From: JANXAZ01 sp964504655
GTDB taxonomy: Bacteria > Pseudomonadota > Alphaproteobacteria > Geminicoccales > Geminicoccaceae
DNA length: 43,237 bases
Assembly (NCBI GenBank): GCA_964504655.1
Contig: CAZDFD010000033.1
Coordinates: forward strand, 1-43,237
Reading direction: 5' to 3'
The notes beneath the pieces were generated by a model that worked only from the letters and a program-made list of their open reading frames with translations, had not been told where the DNA came from and made no database searches. A program made the position numbers and the translations under genes. Every line of letters begins with the position of its first letter. Position 1 is the first letter of the stretch. This document shows, one piece after another, positions 6,939 through 15,888 of this stretch.

Positions 6939-8360
6939 ATGGCCGCAACGGCCTTCCGTCCCCGCCACGGGCGCGGGCTCTCGGCCCGCATCCTGCTCCT
7001 GACCTGCGCCTTCGTGCTGCTCGGCGAGGTCCTGATCTACCTGCCGTCGATCTCGCGCTTCCGGCTGGTCTTCCTCGAGGAGCGCCTGGCCGCCGCCGAG
7101 CTCGCCGCCTTGAGCCTCGACGCCGCCCCCGACAGCCGCCTCGAGCCGGCGCTCGAGGCGCGGCTCCTGGCCTATGCCGGCGTCGGCGCCGTGACCCTCT
7201 GGCGCGGCAGCGCCGAGCTGATGCTCGGCCGGGTCGAGCCGGTCGACGCCGTGGTCGATCTGGCCGAGCGCTCGCCCGCCCGGCTGATCCCGGACGCCCT
7301 CGCCACGCTCGTGGCCGAGCCGGGTCGCCGGCTGCGGGTCGTGGGCGCCTCGCCGCGCGAGCCTTCGGTCGTGGTCGACGTGATCCTCGAGGAGGAGCCG
7401 CTGCGCCGGGCGATGCTCGACTATTCCTGGCGCATCCTGACCTTGAGCGTGTTCCTCTCGCTCCTGGTGGCGGGCCTTCTGGTGGCGAGCCTGTACCGCC
7501 TCGTGGTGCGGCCGCTGCGCGGCCTCACCGACCGGCTCGAGCGCTTCCGGCTGCGCCCCGAGGACCCGAGCCCGGAGCCGGCCGCGAGCCGCCGCGGCGA
7601 CGAGATCGGCATCGTCGAGCAGGAGCTCGGCCGGATGCAGACGGGGCTGCGCCAGGCGCTCGCCGAGAAGACCCGGCTCGCCGCCCTGGGTGCGGCCATG
7701 AGCGAGCTCGCGCACGACCTCAAGAACATGCTCGCCACCGCCGTGCTCGTCTCCGACCGGCTCGAGGCGAGCGCCGATCCGGCCGTCCGCAGGATCGCAC
7801 CGCGCCTCGTCGCGAGCCTCGACCGCGCGATCCGGCTGTGCACCGACACCCTGGCCTTCGCCCGCGACCGGCCGCGGCCGCCGCGGCCCGAGCCAATCGA
7901 TCTGGCGGCCCTGCTCGAGGAGGTGCGGCAGAGCGCGCTCGCCGACGCCCCGGACGTCACCCTCGCGCTCGAGCTGGCACCCGGGCTCGCGCCGCTGGCC
8001 GACCGCGACCAGCTCTATCGGGTGCTGTTGAACCTCGTGCGCAACGCCCGCGAGGCGCGCGCCGGGCGCGGCGGCGCCGCCCGGGCCGCCGCCCGGGCCC
8101 AGGGCCCGACGCTCGAGATCGGCGGCGCCGACGACGGCCCGGGCATCCCCGATGCGGTCCGCGCCGAGCTGTTCACGAGCTTCGCCCGCTCGGGCAAGCC
8201 CGGCGGCAGCGGCCTCGGCCTCGCCATCGCCCGCGAGCTGGCGCGCGCCCAGGGCGGCGAGCTCGCCTTGCAGCGGACCGGGCCCGAGGGCACCATCTTC
8301 ACCCTGAGCCTGCCGCTCGGCCCGGCCGCCCCGGCCGCCGGCCGGCGCGCGGCGGAGTGA
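6939..8360 (+). CDS. Membrane-bound sensor histidine kinase
   Basis: 473 aa from ATG 6939 (GAGG just upstream; a TTG at 6879 would add 20 residues). Membrane helices lie at about residues 15-35 and 165-188, flanking a periplasmic sensor of about 130 residues. A HAMP-like linker (RLVVRPLRGLTDRLERF) follows, then the dimerisation helix with MSELAHDLKNML, His259 as the probable phosphoacceptor, and an ATPase domain with LLNLVRNAREA, DDGPGIP and GGSGLGLAIA. No response regulator gene is nearby. It is followed after 4 bp by a lipoprotein gene, suggesting co-transcription. The signal is unknown. Confidence 0.94.
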   Translation: MAATAFRPRHGRGLSARILLLTCAFVLLGEVLIYLPSISRFRLVFLEERLAAAELAALSLDAAPDSRLEPALEARLLAYAGVGAVTLWRGSAELMLGRVEPVDAVVDLAERSPARLIPDALATLVAEPGRRLRVVGASPREPSVVVDVILEEEPLRRAMLDYSWRILTLSVFLSLLVAGLLVASLYRLVVRPLRGLTDRLERFRLRPEDPSPEPAASRRGDEIGIVEQELGRMQTGLRQALAEKTRLAALGAAMSELAHDLKNMLATAVLVSDRLEASADPAVRRIAPRLVASLDRAIRLCTDTLAFARDRPRPPRPEPIDLAALLEEVRQSALADAPDVTLALELAPGLAPLADRDQLYRVLLNLVRNAREARAGRGGAARAAARAQGPTLEIGGADDGPGIPDAVRAELFTSFARSGKPGGSGLGLAIARELARAQGGELALQRTGPEGTIFTLSLPLGPAAPAAGRRAAE

Positions 8361-8364
8361 GCCG

Positions 8365-8757
8365 ATGCGCCCTGCCCTGCCCGTTCCCCTGCTCGCCCTC
8401 CTGGCCCTCGCCGGCTGCGCCGCGCGCAATCCCGAGCTCGCCGCCTACCGCGGCGTCGAGTTCGCGATCGAGAGCCACTACGAGACCTACGCCTGGGAGC
8501 GCAACGCCTCCTGCCTCCGGCCCGAGATCTCGATCGCCCGCATCGACACGCTCGAGGACACGCCCGAGCGGCTCGTGGTCAAGGTCCGCTACTTCTGGGA
8601 GGACACCGCCTTCGGCCGCGACGACGAGATGTTCCCCATGCGCGGCGGCGGCGGCTGGTGCTCGGGCTTCGCCGAGCGGATCTTCACCCTGGGCAAGCGC
8701 CCGGACGGCCGGGTCACGGTCAGCAGCATGACCGGCCCCCAGCGGGAACAGGGCTGA
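8365..8757 (+). CDS. Lipoprotein, first of a paralogous pair
   Basis: 130 aa. A lipoprotein signal peptide ends in LALAGC (Cys18 is the lipidated residue). The mature part shows no family I recognise but is clearly paralogous to the next gene: both carry ERNxxCLRPE, SIARID, RLVVxVRYF, EDxAFGR and an FTL...PDxRV...GPQR ending. Two further conserved cysteines, in ASCLRPE and WCSGF, could form a disulfide. It starts 4 bp after the kinase gene and is probably in the same operon, so an accessory role to that sensor is possible but unproven. Confidence 0.85.
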   Translation: MRPALPVPLLALLALAGCAARNPELAAYRGVEFAIESHYETYAWERNASCLRPEISIARIDTLEDTPERLVVKVRYFWEDTAFGRDDEMFPMRGGGGWCSGFAERIFTLGKRPDGRVTVSSMTGPQREQG

Positions 8758-8809
8758 AGCGGGAACGGGGCCGAGGCGGGAACGGGGCCGAGGCTGCAAT
8801 GCGGCCGAG
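8742..8809 (+). repeat. Four 17-nt direct repeats joining the two lipoprotein genes
   Basis: Four consecutive units of 17 bases: 8742-8758, 8759-8775, 8776-8792 and 8793-8809. The middle two are identical (GCGGGAACGGGGCCGAG) and the outer two diverge. The array runs from the last codons of the first lipoprotein gene, across its stop, into the first codons of the second. It could have arisen by slippage when the gene was duplicated. It would also set the distance between the two reading frames. Confidence 0.8.
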
Positions 8810-9209
8810 GCGGCGAGGAGCCGCCGGCGCGCCGCCGCTGGCGGCGGCCCTCCTCCTGGCGCTCGCCGGCTGCGCCGACCGTCCGGCCGAGCTCGCCTCG
8901 CTCCGCCAGCTCGACTTCGCCATCACGAGCTTCTACGCCGACCGCGCCTTCGAGCGGAACGGCACCTGCCTCAGGCCGGAGATGTCGATCGCCCGCATCG
9001 ACCCGGTCGAGCGGACGGGCGACCGGCTCGTGGTCGACGTGCGCTACTTCTTCGAGGACCGCGCCTTCGGCCGCGGCTCCAGGCGCGAGCTGCGCCGCAG
9101 CGGCGGTGCCGCCTGCACCGGCTGGGCCGACCGCCGCTTCACGCTCCTGGTGCTGCCGGACGAGCGGGTCCGGGTGGTCGAGATGAGCGGCCCGCAGCGC
9201 ACGCTCTGA
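8799..9209 (+). CDS. Lipoprotein, second of a paralogous pair
   Basis: 136 aa from ATG 8799, which lies inside the last unit of the 17-nt repeat. The N-terminus is an arginine-rich n-region, a hydrophobic stretch and the lipobox LALAGC. The mature domain aligns without large gaps to the preceding gene product, including two conserved cysteines (GTCLRPE and AACTGW), RLVVDVRYFFEDRAFGR and the terminal MSGPQR. No family is recognised. It is probably an envelope lipoprotein produced with the kinase and the first lipoprotein. There is no recognisable ribosome site other than the G-rich repeat. Confidence 0.82.
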   Translation: MRPRRRGAAGAPPLAAALLLALAGCADRPAELASLRQLDFAITSFYADRAFERNGTCLRPEMSIARIDPVERTGDRLVVDVRYFFEDRAFGRGSRRELRRSGGAACTGWADRRFTLLVLPDERVRVVEMSGPQRTL

Positions 9210-9213
9210 GCGC

Positions 9214-9225
9214 GGCCCTCGGGCC
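9214..9225. terminator. Short hairpin between convergent genes
   Basis: GGCCC-TC-GGGCC at 9214-9225 lies exactly in the 16-bp space between the second lipoprotein gene and the convergent secretion adaptor gene. It may act on both strands. The stem is only 5 bp with no T-tract, so evidence is weak. Confidence 0.3.
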
Positions 9226-10548
9226 TCAGCCCTGGCGGAACGCCGCCTCCTTGGCCCGCCACAGCCGGTCGGTCAGGTAGGAGAGGATGGTCCGCTCGCC
9301 GACCTTGAGCTCGACGTCGACCAGCATGCCCGAGCCGAGCGGCAGCTCGCCCGGTCGGGCGCCGAGCTGTTGGCGCTCGGTCGCCACCGTCACGACGTAG
9401 CTCGGCGCCCCGCCCGCCGGATCCGGGCTGGCGTCGGCCGCCACCTTGACCACCCGGCCGTCGAGCGTGCCGTGGCGGAGGAAGTCGAAGGTCCGCACTT
9501 TCACCGTGGCCGCGAGCCCCGGCCGCACCTTGCCGATGTCCTCGTTGGCGACCCGCGCCTCGACCACGAGGCCCTCGCCCTCGGGCACGAGGCGCAGGAT
9601 CGGCTCGTTGGCGCCGATCGCCTGGCCGGGGCCGGTGACCGCGAGGTCCTGCACGAGGCCCGCGGCCGGGGCCGTCACCAGCATGCTGTCGAGCAGCCCG
9701 ACCTGGGCCAGGATCTGCTCGTAGAGCCGGTCGCGCTCGGCCGTGGTCCGCTGCAGCTCGGCCAGGACCTCGCTCCGGGCCTCCTGCTCGAGGGCCGCGG
9801 CGCGCGCCTCGGCCTCGGCGAGCGCGGTGCGGGCGGCCGCGAGACCGGCCTCGGCCTTGGCCCGCTCGCCCTCGGCCTCGGCCACCTGGCGCTCGACCTG
9901 GACCTGCTTGAGCCGCGGGTAGAGGCCGCGGTCGGTGAGCTCGTTGACGGCCTCGAGCTGCTGGCGCAGCAGCACGAGGCTGTTCTTGATCCGACCCTGC
10001 TCGGCGGCGGCGCTCCGGACCTCGTTGGCGCGCGTCTGCACGGCCTTCGCGGCGGCGGCGCGGCGGGCCTCGAGGGCGGCGGCGCGGGCCTCCATGAGCC
10101 GGCCCTCGGCCGCCACGAGGTCGGGGCGCTGGCGGGCGAGCTCGGTGTCGACCGCGAGTGCGGTGCCGTTGGCCTCGGCGTGCAGCCGGGCGGCCTCGAC
10201 CGCCCGGACCTGCCAGCGACCCAGGAGCTCGGCATAAGTCCCCTCCTCGCCGAGCCCGTCGAGCCTGAGGAGCGGCGCCCCGGCCGCCACCCGGTCGCCG
10301 TTGCGCACCAGAAGCTCCACCACCCGGCCGCCGCGCGGGTGGTTGACCAACTTGACCTTGCCCGTGGGCTCGACCCGGCCGGTCGCCAGGACCAGCTCCT
10401 CGACCCGCGCCCAGGCGGTCCACCCGAGCGCCGTGGCGACCAGGGCCGCGATCAGGAGCACGAGCGCCCCGGCCCAGGGCGAGGTGCGGCTCTCGAGCAG
10501 CGAGCGGGCGTCGTGGAACAGGCCCGGATCGTCGAGCGCGCGCGCCAC
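9226..10548 (-). CDS. HlyD-family type I secretion adaptor (membrane fusion protein)
   Basis: 440 aa from GTG 10548, 10 bases after the exporter gene. There is a short cytoplasmic N-terminus, one membrane helix (about 27-46), a half-lipoyl motif around GRVVELLVRNGDRVAAGAPLLRLDG, a long A/E/R-rich coiled coil (about 130-290), then a second lipoyl half and beta-barrel region (LVTAPAAGLVQDLAVTGPGQ). This is the HlyD/LapC architecture linking an inner-membrane ABC exporter to a TolC-type channel. It forms a two-gene unit with the ABC exporter. No outer-membrane partner is encoded in the window. Confidence 0.93.
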   Translation of the reverse strand: MARALDDPGLFHDARSLLESRTSPWAGALVLLIAALVATALGWTAWARVEELVLATGRVEPTGKVKLVNHPRGGRVVELLVRNGDRVAAGAPLLRLDGLGEEGTYAELLGRWQVRAVEAARLHAEANGTALAVDTELARQRPDLVAAEGRLMEARAAALEARRAAAAKAVQTRANEVRSAAAEQGRIKNSLVLLRQQLEAVNELTDRGLYPRLKQVQVERQVAEAEGERAKAEAGLAAARTALAEAEARAAALEQEARSEVLAELQRTTAERDRLYEQILAQVGLLDSMLVTAPAAGLVQDLAVTGPGQAIGANEPILRLVPEGEGLVVEARVANEDIGKVRPGLAATVKVRTFDFLRHGTLDGRVVKVAADASPDPAGGAPSYVVTVATERQQLGARPGELPLGSGMLVDVELKVGERTILSYLTDRLWRAKEAAFRQG

Positions 10549-10558
10549 GGTCGGCTCC

Positions 10559-12718
10559 TCAGGGCACCGCCTGCAGCCCGGAGCGGCCGGGCGCCGGGCG
10601 GCGGAGCAGCGCCAGAATCTCGGCCGGCGGGCCGTCCTTGACGATCCGCCCGGCCTCGAGCAGCACCGCCCGGTCGCAGGCCTCGAGCACCGCCGGACGG
10701 TGGGTGACGAGGAGGATCGTCCGGCCGCTGCCGGCGCGCCGGAGATTGGCCAGGAGCGCCGCCTCGCTCGCCGCGTCGAGGGCACTCGTGGCCTCGTCGA
10801 GCAGCAGGACGCGGGGGTTGCGGACCAGCGCCCGGGCGAGCGCCACGAGCTGGCGCTGGCCGGTCGACAGCCCCTGGCCGCGCTCGCCGAGGCGGGTCTC
10901 GTAGCCGTCCGGCAGGCGCTGCACCGCCTCGTGCAGGCCGACGAACTTGGCGGCCGCCACGATCCGCGCGAAGGAGCGGTCGCGGGCGCCCATCGCCACG
11001 TTCTCGGCGATCGTGCCGGCGAAGAGCTCGAGCTCCTGCGGCACGCAGCCGATCTGCGCCCGGAGCTCGGTCGGCGACAGCCGGGCCAAGTCGTGGCCGT
11101 CGATCAGGACCCGCCCGGCCTGCGGCGTCTCGAGGCCCAACAGCAGCTTCAAGAGCGTGCTCTTGCCCGAGCCGGGCGGACCGACCACCGCCAGCATGGT
11201 CCCCGGCGCCACCTCGAGGTCGATGCCGGCCACGGCCGGCGGGCGGTCCTCGGCATAGCCGAAGGTGACCGCCTCGAGGCGCAGCCGGCCACCCAGCGCC
11301 GGGATCACCGGCCGGCTGCCGGGCCAGGCCTCGGGGGCTTCGCCGAGCACCGCACCCAGCCGCTCGAACGCGCCGCGCGCCTGCTGCAGCTGATGCCAGG
11401 CGCCGAACAGCTGGCGCATCGGCGCGATCGCCCGCGCCGAGAGGATCGAGCCGGCGACGAGGGCGCCGATGCTGAGCTCGCCCGCGACGATCTGGTGGGC
11501 ACCCACATAGACGAGCGCGAGCGCGGTCAGATGCTGCAGCGCCTGGGCGGCGCCGCCGACGAGGCCGGCCAGGCTCTGGGCGCGGAACCCGGTCCAGGCG
11601 GCGGCCACGAGGCGCCGCTCGAAGCGCCGCTCGATCACCGGTTCGAGCGCCAGCGCCTTGACCGTGAGGGCCTGGCCGAAGGCCTCGGCGAGGCAGCCGG
11701 CCTTGGCCGCCGCGGCCTGGCTCGCGGCCCGCCCGAGCCGCTGCTGGCGGCCGTGCGCGAGGGCCGAGAGCAGGACGAAGAGCGGCAGCACGGCGAGCGT
11801 CAGCCAGCCGAGCGCCGGTGCCACCAGGAACAGCGCCGCCACGAACAGGCCGACGAACGCCAGATCGACCAGGAGCAGCGGCAATTGGCCGGTGAGGAAG
11901 CCACGCACCTGGTCGAGCTCGCGCAGCCGCTCGCCGATGGCACCACTGCCCGAGGCGGCGAGCCGGCGGTAGGGCAGCGCCAGGAGATGGTGGACCACCT
12001 CGCTGCCGAGGGCCGCGTCGACCCGCGCCCCGGTGTGGCTCGCGACGTGGGCGCGCAGCACCCGCAGCACGAGCTCGAACAGGAGCAGCGTCAGCATGCC
12101 GATCGCCAGCACGTCGAGCGTGGCGAGTGCCGCGTGGCCGATCACCTTGTTGTAGACGGTCAGCATGAAGACCGGCGTGGCCAGCGCCAGGAGGTTCAGG
12201 ACCACCGAGGCGGTGGCCACCTCGGCGAGCGCCGGCCACAGCCGCCGCAGCACGAGTTCGCGGCCGAGGCCGGCCGGCCGCGGCACCGCCTCGGCCCGCA
12301 ACAGGAGCGCCACCCGCACCCGCCCGGCGAGGCTCCTGGGCGTGACCGCCGCGGTCTCGCCGGTCGCCGGATCGACCACCACGAGATGCTGGCCGGTCCG
12401 CCCGCGCAGAAGGCGCACGTCTTCCGGCCGATCGCCCAGGAGCAGGCAGGGGGTCGGCAGCGCCAGGAGGGCGCGGCGGCCGCGCACCCGCTCGAGGCGG
12501 GCCTGGAGCCCGAGCCGGGCGGCGAGCCGCTCGAGCTCCTCGGGCGTGCCGCGCTCGCCCGCCATGGGCCAGGCGGCCACGAGCTCGGCCTCGCCGACCG
12601 GCCGGTCGAGGAGTGCCAGGAGCCGCGCGAAGCCCTTGAGCGCCATGGGCGGGCCGTCGCCCGGCCAGCCGCCCTCCTCCTCCTGCCGGTCCGCCCCCTC
12701 GACCCGTGTCGCCTGCAT
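10559..12718 (-). CDS. Type I secretion ABC exporter with degenerate C39-like domain
   Basis: 719 aa. ATG 12718 is chosen because GGAGG lies just upstream; in-frame ATGs at 12745 and 12646 are alternatives. Residues of roughly 25-145 resemble the C39-like domain of HlyB/LapB exporters but lack the catalytic cysteine, pointing to RTX-type rather than leader-cleaved substrates. An ABC membrane domain follows (about 165-470), then the ATPase: Walker A GPPGSGKST (513-521), signature LSTGQ (617-621, a variant of LSGGQ), Walker B VLLLDE. It exports a substrate with the adaptor encoded next; the substrate is not adjacent. Confidence 0.94.
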   Translation of the reverse strand: MQATRVEGADRQEEEGGWPGDGPPMALKGFARLLALLDRPVGEAELVAAWPMAGERGTPEELERLAARLGLQARLERVRGRRALLALPTPCLLLGDRPEDVRLLRGRTGQHLVVVDPATGETAAVTPRSLAGRVRVALLLRAEAVPRPAGLGRELVLRRLWPALAEVATASVVLNLLALATPVFMLTVYNKVIGHAALATLDVLAIGMLTLLLFELVLRVLRAHVASHTGARVDAALGSEVVHHLLALPYRRLAASGSGAIGERLRELDQVRGFLTGQLPLLLVDLAFVGLFVAALFLVAPALGWLTLAVLPLFVLLSALAHGRQQRLGRAASQAAAAKAGCLAEAFGQALTVKALALEPVIERRFERRLVAAAWTGFRAQSLAGLVGGAAQALQHLTALALVYVGAHQIVAGELSIGALVAGSILSARAIAPMRQLFGAWHQLQQARGAFERLGAVLGEAPEAWPGSRPVIPALGGRLRLEAVTFGYAEDRPPAVAGIDLEVAPGTMLAVVGPPGSGKSTLLKLLLGLETPQAGRVLIDGHDLARLSPTELRAQIGCVPQELELFAGTIAENVAMGARDRSFARIVAAAKFVGLHEAVQRLPDGYETRLGERGQGLSTGQRQLVALARALVRNPRVLLLDEATSALDAASEAALLANLRRAGSGRTILLVTHRPAVLEACDRAVLLEAGRIVKDGPPAEILALLRRPAPGRSGLQAVP

Positions 12719-12764
12719 GCCGACCTCCGCGGTCCGACCCCGCACGACGGCGCTCCGGGTTCCC

Positions 12765-12793
12765 TTATTAGTTTTTTCCAGCGCTCAGTTCAA
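12765..12793 (-). promoter_or_regulatory. Promoter of the secretion ABC/adaptor unit
   Basis: Minus strand: TTGAAC (12793-12788), 17-bp spacer, TAATAA (12770-12765). It lies in the most AT-rich short stretch of this area and points into the exporter gene at 12718. It leaves a 5' leader of about 40 bases with the GGAGG site. The match to the sigma-70 consensus is good. Confidence 0.7.
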
Positions 12794-12812
12794 CAACTTA
12801 TGATTGATCCTC

Positions 12813-13997
12813 TCAGTCGAGCGCATAGGCGTGGAACTTGAGGTAGGCGCCCTCGGGGAGCGCCGGGTGGACCGGGTGGTCGGGGCCGGCGAAGCCGCGG
12901 TAGAGCAGCCGGGCGCCGCGGCCGGCGGCGCGGATGCCGGCGAACACCTCGCGGCCGAAGTCCTCCTCGCCCACCTGGTGCGAGCAGGAGGCGAGGCAGA
13001 GGAAGCCGCCCTCGGCCACGAGCGTCGCCGCCTGGCGGGCGAGCTTGCGGTAGCCGCGCAAGCCCACCGCCAGGTCCTTCTTGCTCTTCACGAAGGCCGG
13101 CGGGTCGGCGATGACGAGGCCGAAGCGGGCCTTCTCGGCGGCGAGTTCCTCGCAGGCCTCGAACACCTCCTTCTTGAGCACCCGGCAGCGCTCGCCGACG
13201 CCCTGCCGCTCGGCGCTCGCCCGGGCGAGCGCGAGCGCCGCCTCGGCGCGGTCGACCATGAGCGCCTCCTCGGCCCCGCCGGCGAGCGCCTGGAGCCCGA
13301 AGCCGCCGCCGTAGCTGTAGAGGTCGAGCACCCGCTGGCCGCGCGCGAGGCGGGCGGCGAACGCCCGGTTTGGGCGCTGGTCGTAGAACCAGCCGGTCTT
13401 CTGCCCCTGCAGGAGGTCGGCCAGGAACGGCAGCCCGCCCTCCTCAAGCTCGACCCGGGCCGGCACCTGGCCCTTCACCAGACGCACCTCCTCGGGCAGA
13501 CCCTCGAGGGTGCGGATGGCGCTGTCGTTCCGCAGAAGGATCGCCTGCGGGGCCAGCACCTGCTCGACCGCCTCGAGCAGCTCCGCCTCCAGCCGGCTCA
13601 TCCCGATCGTGTTGATCTGGAGAACGAGGATGTCCCCGTAACGGTCTGCGATCAGGCCCGGCAGGCCGTCGGCCTCGGCGTGCACGAGGCGGTAGTAGGG
13701 GGCTTCGAACAGGCGCGTGCGCAGCGCCAGCGCGCGCTCCAGCCGGCGCGCCAGGAAGCGCGCGTCGATCGCCGCCTCGGTGTTGCGGGTGAGCACGCGC
13801 GCGCAGATCAGCGAGTGCGGGTTGAGCTGCGCCAGGGCCATCGCCTTGCCGTCGTGGCTCACCAGCCGGACCACCGTCCCGGGCGGCACCTCCTTGGCCG
13901 CGCGGTCCATCTGCACCTCGTTCGAGTACAGCCAGGGGCCGCCGCCGCGCAGGCGCTTGTCGTGACCGGGCAGGATGCGGATGGTGGGGTGGCTCAT
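12813..13997 (-). CDS. Class I rRNA large-subunit methyltransferase (RlmI-like)
   Basis: 394 aa from ATG 13997; the longer open frame upstream is antisense to the gamma-glutamyltransferase gene. There is an N-terminal PUA-type RNA-binding domain (about residues 3-75, GHDKRLRGGGPWLYSNEV) and a Rossmann methyltransferase domain with the SAM motif VLDLYSYGGGFGLQA (223-237), VDRAEAAL after the acidic strand, and the catalytic-region DPPAFVKSKKD (298-308). RlmI homologues make 5-methylcytosine in 23S rRNA, but related subgroups have other targets, so the exact position is not claimed. It is divergent from the downstream plus-strand gene. Confidence 0.9.
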   Translation of the reverse strand: MSHPTIRILPGHDKRLRGGGPWLYSNEVQMDRAAKEVPPGTVVRLVSHDGKAMALAQLNPHSLICARVLTRNTEAAIDARFLARRLERALALRTRLFEAPYYRLVHAEADGLPGLIADRYGDILVLQINTIGMSRLEAELLEAVEQVLAPQAILLRNDSAIRTLEGLPEEVRLVKGQVPARVELEEGGLPFLADLLQGQKTGWFYDQRPNRAFAARLARGQRVLDLYSYGGGFGLQALAGGAEEALMVDRAEAALALARASAERQGVGERCRVLKKEVFEACEELAAEKARFGLVIADPPAFVKSKKDLAVGLRGYRKLARQAATLVAEGGFLCLASCSHQVGEEDFGREVFAGIRAAGRGARLLYRGFAGPDHPVHPALPEGAYLKFHAYALD

Positions 13998-14051
13998 GGC
14001 GGCTCCGGGGCGGCGATGCGCCGCTGGCGGCGGGGCGACGGGGAGGTCCTC

Positions 14052-15770
14052 ATGCACCGAAACGGGCTCGGCGAACAACGGTCCGCGGGCGCGGCCGTGG
14101 CGCTCGCCCTGCTCCTCCTGGCGGCTCCGGCGGCGGCCGGCCCGGCGGTGGCCGGGCGGGTGATGATCGCCACCGCGGACCGGCGTGCCAGCGAGGCCGG
14201 GCTCGCCGTCCTCGAGCGCGGCGGCAGCGCGGTCGATGCGGCGATCGCGGCGCAGGCCGTGCTCGGCCTGGTCGAGCCGCAGTCCTCGGGCCTCGGCGGC
14301 GGCGCCTTCCTCCTCCACCACGACGCCCCGAGCGGCCGGCTCACCACGCTCGACGGCCGCGAGCAGGCCCCCGCCGCGGCCGGGCCCGACCTGTTCCTCG
14401 GGCCGGACGGCAAGCCGCTCGCCTTCTGGTCCGCGGTCGTCGGCGGCCGCTCGGTCGGCGTGCCCGGCACGCCGCGCCTTCTCGAGGAGGCGCATCGCCG
14501 CTTCGGTCGGCTGCCCTGGGCCGAGCTGTTCGAGCCCGCGATCCGCCTGGCCGAGGAGGGCTTCACGGTCACACCGCGGCTCGCCCGCGCCATCGCCGAG
14601 GCGGCACCCACGGGCCTCGCCCGCCAGCCGGCCGCCCGCGGCCCGTTCCTCGACGCCGACGGACGGCCGCCTGCGGCCGGCGCGCGCCACGTCAACCCGG
14701 CCTACGCGGCCACGCTCCGGGCGCTCGCCGCGGGCGGTGCCGAGGCCTTCTACACGGGCCCGATCGCCGCCGACATCGTGGCCGCGGTGCGCGAGGGGCT
14801 CGGCAACCCGGGCGCCATGACGCTCGACGACCTCGCCCGCTACCGGGTGGTCGAGCGGCCGCCGGTGTGCGTCGCCTACCACGGCCGCGAGGTCTGCGGC
14901 ATGGGCCCGCCCTCCTCGGGCGGTCTCGCCCTGGCCCAGATCCTGGGCCTCGTGGAGCCGTTCGATCTCGCGGCGCGCGGCCCCTCGCTCGGGGCGCTGC
15001 ACCTCCTGCTCGAGGCCTCGAGGCTCGCCTTCGCCGACCGCGACCGCTTCGTGGCCGACCCGGACTTCGCCCCCGTGCCGAGCGAGGGGATGCTCGATCC
15101 GGGCTATCTCGACACCCGCCGCGCCCTGATCCGCGCCGAGGCGAGCCTCGGCCGGGCCACGGCCGGCGACCCGCCGCGCCGCCGGGGGGCGCTGCCGGCC
15201 GCCTCCACAGCCGGCCCCGAGCACGGCACGAGCCATCTGGCCGTGGTCGACGCCCGCGGCGATGCCGTGTCGATGACCACCACGATCGAGGCGTCGATGG
15301 GCAGCCGGCTCGTGGTGCGCGGCTTCCTGCTCAACAACGAGCTCACCGACTTCGCCTTCGCGCCCGAGGAGGGCGGCCGCCCGGTCGCCAACCGGGCCCA
15401 GGGCGGCAAGCGGCCGCGCTCCTCGATGGCGCCCACGATCGTCCGCGAGGGCGGCCGGCCGGTCCTGCTCCTGGGCTCGCCCGGCGGCAGCCGGATCATC
15501 GGCTACGTCGCCAAGACCCTGATCGCCGCGCTCGACTGGGGGATGGACCCGCAGGCCGCGATCGAGCTGCCGCACGCGCTCAACCGCAACGGGCCGAGCG
15601 AGCTCGAGACCGGCGGTTTCTGGACCGCCTTCGTGGAGCCGCTCGAGGCGCGCGGCCACGAGGTCCGCCTGCTGGCGCTCGACAGCGGCCTGCAGGCGAT
15701 CGCGATCGCCCCGGGCCGGCTCCTCGGCGGCGCCGACCCGCGCCGCGAGGGGGTCGCACTCGGTCGCTGA
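14052..15770 (+). CDS. ggt: Gamma-glutamyltranspeptidase
   Basis: 572 aa from ATG 14052 with GGGAGGT five bases upstream. A signal peptide (about 1-29) directs it to the periplasm. Family landmarks are GGSAVDAAIAAQAVLGLVEPQSSGLGGGAF, the DGREQAP loop and MGPPSSGG. The autoprocessing threonine is in HGTSHLAVVD (Thr393), which becomes the nucleophile of the small subunit, followed by a GSPGGSRII oxyanion-region motif. It cleaves gamma-glutamyl bonds such as that of glutathione and may salvage amino acids. Length is normal for the unprocessed precursor. Confidence 0.93.
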   Translation: MHRNGLGEQRSAGAAVALALLLLAAPAAAGPAVAGRVMIATADRRASEAGLAVLERGGSAVDAAIAAQAVLGLVEPQSSGLGGGAFLLHHDAPSGRLTTLDGREQAPAAAGPDLFLGPDGKPLAFWSAVVGGRSVGVPGTPRLLEEAHRRFGRLPWAELFEPAIRLAEEGFTVTPRLARAIAEAAPTGLARQPAARGPFLDADGRPPAAGARHVNPAYAATLRALAAGGAEAFYTGPIAADIVAAVREGLGNPGAMTLDDLARYRVVERPPVCVAYHGREVCGMGPPSSGGLALAQILGLVEPFDLAARGPSLGALHLLLEASRLAFADRDRFVADPDFAPVPSEGMLDPGYLDTRRALIRAEASLGRATAGDPPRRRGALPAASTAGPEHGTSHLAVVDARGDAVSMTTTIEASMGSRLVVRGFLLNNELTDFAFAPEEGGRPVANRAQGGKRPRSSMAPTIVREGGRPVLLLGSPGGSRIIGYVAKTLIAALDWGMDPQAAIELPHALNRNGPSELETGGFWTAFVEPLEARGHEVRLLALDSGLQAIAIAPGRLLGGADPRREGVALGR

Positions 15771-15888
15771 GGCGCCCGGACCGCGCGTCGGATCGCCGCA
15801 GAAGCGCCCGAAGGCAGGGGAACGTTAACGCCGGCGCGCTATCTTCAACCACGGACCGCCCGAACGGGCCTGCGTGGTGGAGCGTGCG

